From CAYJBH01 sp964368625 (GTDB taxonomy: Bacteria; Bacillota; Clostridia; Oscillospirales; Ruminococcaceae): a stretch of 64,000 nucleotides of DNA. The notes below the pieces were generated by a model. That model did not search any database. It was not told where the DNA came from and saw only the letters and a list, made by a program, of their open reading frames with translations. The stretch covers positions 1 to 64,000 of the forward strand of contig CAYJBH010000011.1 of the NCBI GenBank assembly GCA_964368625.1, written 5' to 3'. Numbering within the stretch: the first letter of the stretch is position 1; each line of letters opens with the position of its first letter. Position numbers and translations under genes: made by a program. Shown one piece after another: positions 62,160 to 64,000 of this stretch.

Positions 62160-62957
62160 CTAAATATTACTTTTGTCTTTAGTAATCCTAAAGCTATTCG
62201 GACTTGGAAGGCCGTTTTTTCGAAAGCTTCTAAAAAATGTCGGCATACTTTCAAAACCGCATTTGTATGCAATTTCGCTAATTGTTTCATCAGTATGTTT
62301 AATTAACTCAATAGCATTAGATATTCTTAATTTATTAATATAGTCCGGAATGCTGCAACCCATTTTAGCAGAAAATGTGCGTGATAGATAATACCTGCTA
62401 ACACCGACCTTTGATGCAATTATATTTAAGGTAAGTTTGTCGGTATAGTTGTCATTAAGAAATAGTAATAAACCAAGCATCCAGTCTGTGTCGGTAGTGT
62501 TACTAATGGTAGTAAATTCAAGAGTAGACAAAACATGAGACATTATAAGGGAAAGAAAAGAGCGGCAAAGGTGAGAATCGATCGTTAAGTTTTTTCTGGT
62601 TATAAATGCTTCAATTGAATATAATACATCGCTGTGTAGAGCATCTCTTCTTATAATTGGAGATGTTGGTATATTGCGTTTTATTTCACTACTAAAGTCC
62701 TTGATCATCTCGCTGTTAAATATCCACAACATACAGGTTGTTTCTCCGTTACTTTCACATTCGTGAACAGTATTTGGAAATGATATATACATATCTCCCT
62801 TCTCAATGTTGTACTGAATGAAATTTGACTGTATTGTCAAACTGCCCTCATTAACATAAAGAAGCTCAATCTCCTTGTGTAGATGTGAATCATAATTGAT
62901 ATTTTTAATTGAAGAGTTAAAGGAATAACTCGTATTCCTCATCTCGTATCCGTACAT
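62160..62957 (-). CDS. AraC family transcriptional regulator
   Basis: The 265-residue regulator has an N-terminal cupin sensor domain (about 20-100; HLHKEIELLYVNEGSLTIQ). The C-terminal domain (about 165-260) has two helix-turn-helix units, with NIIASKVGVSRYYLSRTFSAKMG and ISEIAYKCGFESMPTFFRSFRKNGLPSPNSFR. AraC regulators of this class sense sugars. It is divergent from the Gfo/Idh/MocA gene at 63088, its most likely target. Confidence 0.93.
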   Translation of the reverse strand: MYGYEMRNTSYSFNSSIKNINYDSHLHKEIELLYVNEGSLTIQSNFIQYNIEKGDMYISFPNTVHECESNGETTCMLWIFNSEMIKDFSSEIKRNIPTSPIIRRDALHSDVLYSIEAFITRKNLTIDSHLCRSFLSLIMSHVLSTLEFTTISNTTDTDWMLGLLLFLNDNYTDKLTLNIIASKVGVSRYYLSRTFSAKMGCSIPDYINKLRISNAIELIKHTDETISEIAYKCGFESMPTFFRSFRKNGLPSPNSFRITKDKSNI

Positions 62958-62990
62958 TTGTTATCCTTTCAAAAAAACGCAATATATGAC

Positions 62991-63038
62991 ACAAATATGA
63001 TATCTTCTGATATGGTATTATACTACAAAATATGATAT
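62991..63038. repeat. Direct repeats in the AraC/dehydrogenase divergent region
   Basis: ACAAATATGATAT (62991-63003) recurs as ACAAAATATGATAT (63025-63038), about 34 bases or three helical turns apart. The second copy lies in the spacer of the araC promoter. A pair of same-face direct repeats is what an AraC-type dimer would bind, so these are candidate operators. Confidence 0.5.
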
Positions 63039-63045
63039 TATGCAA
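63017..63045 (-). promoter_or_regulatory. Sigma-A-type promoter of the AraC-family gene
   Basis: Minus-strand TTGCAT (63040-63045), a 17-base spacer and TATAAT (63017-63022) give a 59-base leader with AAAGGAT before the start. Confidence 0.68.
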
Positions 63046-63087
63046 GTATTGTGTACATAGCATTATAAAATTAAGAAGGAGCATTTA

Positions 63088-64000
63088 ATGAAACATCTAA
63101 TGGCAATTATCGGCATAGGCGGAATGGGAACTTGGCATTTTGAAAAGGTAACGGAATGTATCGACAATATTACCGTTAAAGGAGCTTATGACGTTCGTGA
63201 TGAAGCAATAGAGAAAGCTAGGGAAGCCGGCTTACATATCTATGGTTCTATCGATGAGATTTTACAAGATACTGAAATCGACCTGATAACAGTAGCAACA
63301 CCAAACAATTTTCACAAGGATATAGTTATAAGCTGCTTAAAGGCCGGTAAAAATGTTGTTTGTGAAAAACCTGTAACCATGAATGCAGCAGAGCTAGAGG
63401 AAATAATGGCGGTAGCCAAGGAGTCCGGTAAGTTATTCTCTATCCATCAAAACAGAAGGTGGGATAAAGATTACTGTATAATTAAAAAAGTTCTTGCTGA
63501 TAAAACTCTTGGTGAACCATACTTTATCGAAAGTAGAGTTCAGGGCTCACGCGGAGCTATGCATGGTTGGCGCGGATTTAAAGAAAACGGCGGCGGAATG
63601 TTGCTAGACTGGGGTGTTCATCTTATTGACCAGATGGTTAACCTAGTAGATAGTCCGGTAGTTGAAGTAGGCTCACATCTAATTTCAGTATGCACACCGG
63701 AAGTAGATGATAACATAAAAATATTCCTACGTTTTGAAAATGGCGTTTCAGGTATGTTAGAAATGGCTACTAACTGTTTTGTTAATCATCCACGTTGGCA
63801 TGTTTCATGCACAGATGGCACTGTTGTAGTTAATAACTGGGCGTGTGAAGGTGCAATGTTTCAAAAGAAATCAGATTCTGAGCTAGAATGGGAAGACGTA
63901 ATTGTGTACACCGAAGCAGGCCCAACAAGAACAATGGCTCCTCGTCCTAAGGAAACAATTATTGAAACACAGCTTCCTGAGGTTACTACCGACTGGGGTG
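63088..64000 (+). CDS. Gfo/Idh/MocA family oxidoreductase (cut by the window end)
   Basis: An open frame begins at the ATG at 63088 (AGAAGGAG before it) and runs off the window after 304 codons. The protein begins MKHLMAIIGIGGMGTWHFEK, with a Rossmann glycine motif. It contains NVVCEKPVTMNAAE and the C-terminal-domain motif NGGGMLLDWGVHLIDQMVNLV with Asp and His for catalysis. It is the third family member in the window and is probably controlled by the adjacent AraC regulator. The substrate is unknown. Confidence 0.92.
   Translation, partial: MKHLMAIIGIGGMGTWHFEKVTECIDNITVKGAYDVRDEAIEKAREAGLHIYGSIDEILQDTEIDLITVATPNNFHKDIVISCLKAGKNVVCEKPVTMNAAELEEIMAVAKESGKLFSIHQNRRWDKDYCIIKKVLADKTLGEPYFIESRVQGSRGAMHGWRGFKENGGGMLLDWGVHLIDQMVNLVDSPVVEVGSHLISVCTPEVDDNIKIFLRFENGVSGMLEMATNCFVNHPRWHVSCTDGTVVVNNWACEGAMFQKKSDSELEWEDVIVYTEAGPTRTMAPRPKETIIETQLPEVTTDWG

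Noticed and set aside
1..64000. CRISPR arrays, insertion sequences, prophage or tRNA genes
   Set aside because: No regularly spaced repeats, transposase or phage proteins, or tRNA cloverleafs were seen in the window.

Overview
The window is a low-GC, gene-dense stretch from an anaerobic, endospore-forming member of the Clostridia. The evidence is a complete spoIIIAA-AH operon, spoIIGA-sigE, ger-type germinant receptor genes, PolC-type replicase, the SCIFF peptide with its radical SAM maturase, class A RNase P RNA, DUF1292 and YetF-like proteins, and Bacillota-type gene order throughout. I cannot place it below class; an Oscillospirales-like genome is a guess. A run of ten N at 25325-25334 shows a draft or metagenome assembly, so linkage across that point is not proven by sequence.

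Layout. 1-1926: the end of an unidentified gene, a FlK-like thioesterase and a D-galactonate dehydratase. 1929-13255 (minus strand): a tightly packed operon of scfA-scfB, pyrH, frr, uppS, cdsA, dxr, rasP, ispG and polC, combining nucleotide, translation, phospholipid, isoprenoid and replication functions. 13287-14134: rnpB and a TM2 membrane protein gene that runs into it, then divergent promoters. 14177-15520: glutamate dehydrogenase. 16012-18808: a sugar isomerase/dehydrogenase group meeting a second isomerase tail to tail. 18826-25309: citrate synthase, pyrE, a ZIP transporter, a GerMN-like lipoprotein, an RluD-family enzyme, nrdR and a DUF4363/DUF421 pair. 25465-28766: gerA and a fused gerB-gerC. 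28886-30558: a zinc-ribbon membrane protein and a glycosyltransferase. 30624-36763: NADH oxidase, a redoxin, a probable 6S RNA, DUF1292, sigE, spoIIGA and a membrane-anchored SGNH hydrolase.

36956-51194 is one long plus-strand array: spoIIIAA-AH, then asp23, nusB, xseA, xseB, ispA, dxs, tlyA, nadK, recN and tyrS. A good sigma-A-type promoter sits between the sporulation and housekeeping halves. 51191-60738 holds an S1-domain protein, prfA, a Sua5 protein, a coaE-lytic transglycosylase fusion, an M18 aminopeptidase, recD2, comF and an Ogg-type glycosylase. 60893-64000 holds two more Gfo/Idh/MocA dehydrogenases, with an AraC regulator divergent from the second.

The genes work together in recognisable ways. 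SpoIIGA activates pro-sigma-E, which in other spore formers switches on the spoIIIA operon that builds the mother cell to forespore channel. Dxs, Dxr, IspG, IspA and UppS supply isoprenoids and undecaprenyl carriers. The sugar-acid dehydratase, isomerases and dehydrogenases suggest use of oxidised or unusual sugars. The most unusual items are two protein fusions (GerB-GerC with an internal lipobox, and dephospho-CoA kinase joined through a membrane segment to a lytic transglycosylase), a PolC without its proofreading exonuclease insertion, and a SpoIIGA with an altered Asp-Thr/Ser-Gly motif.
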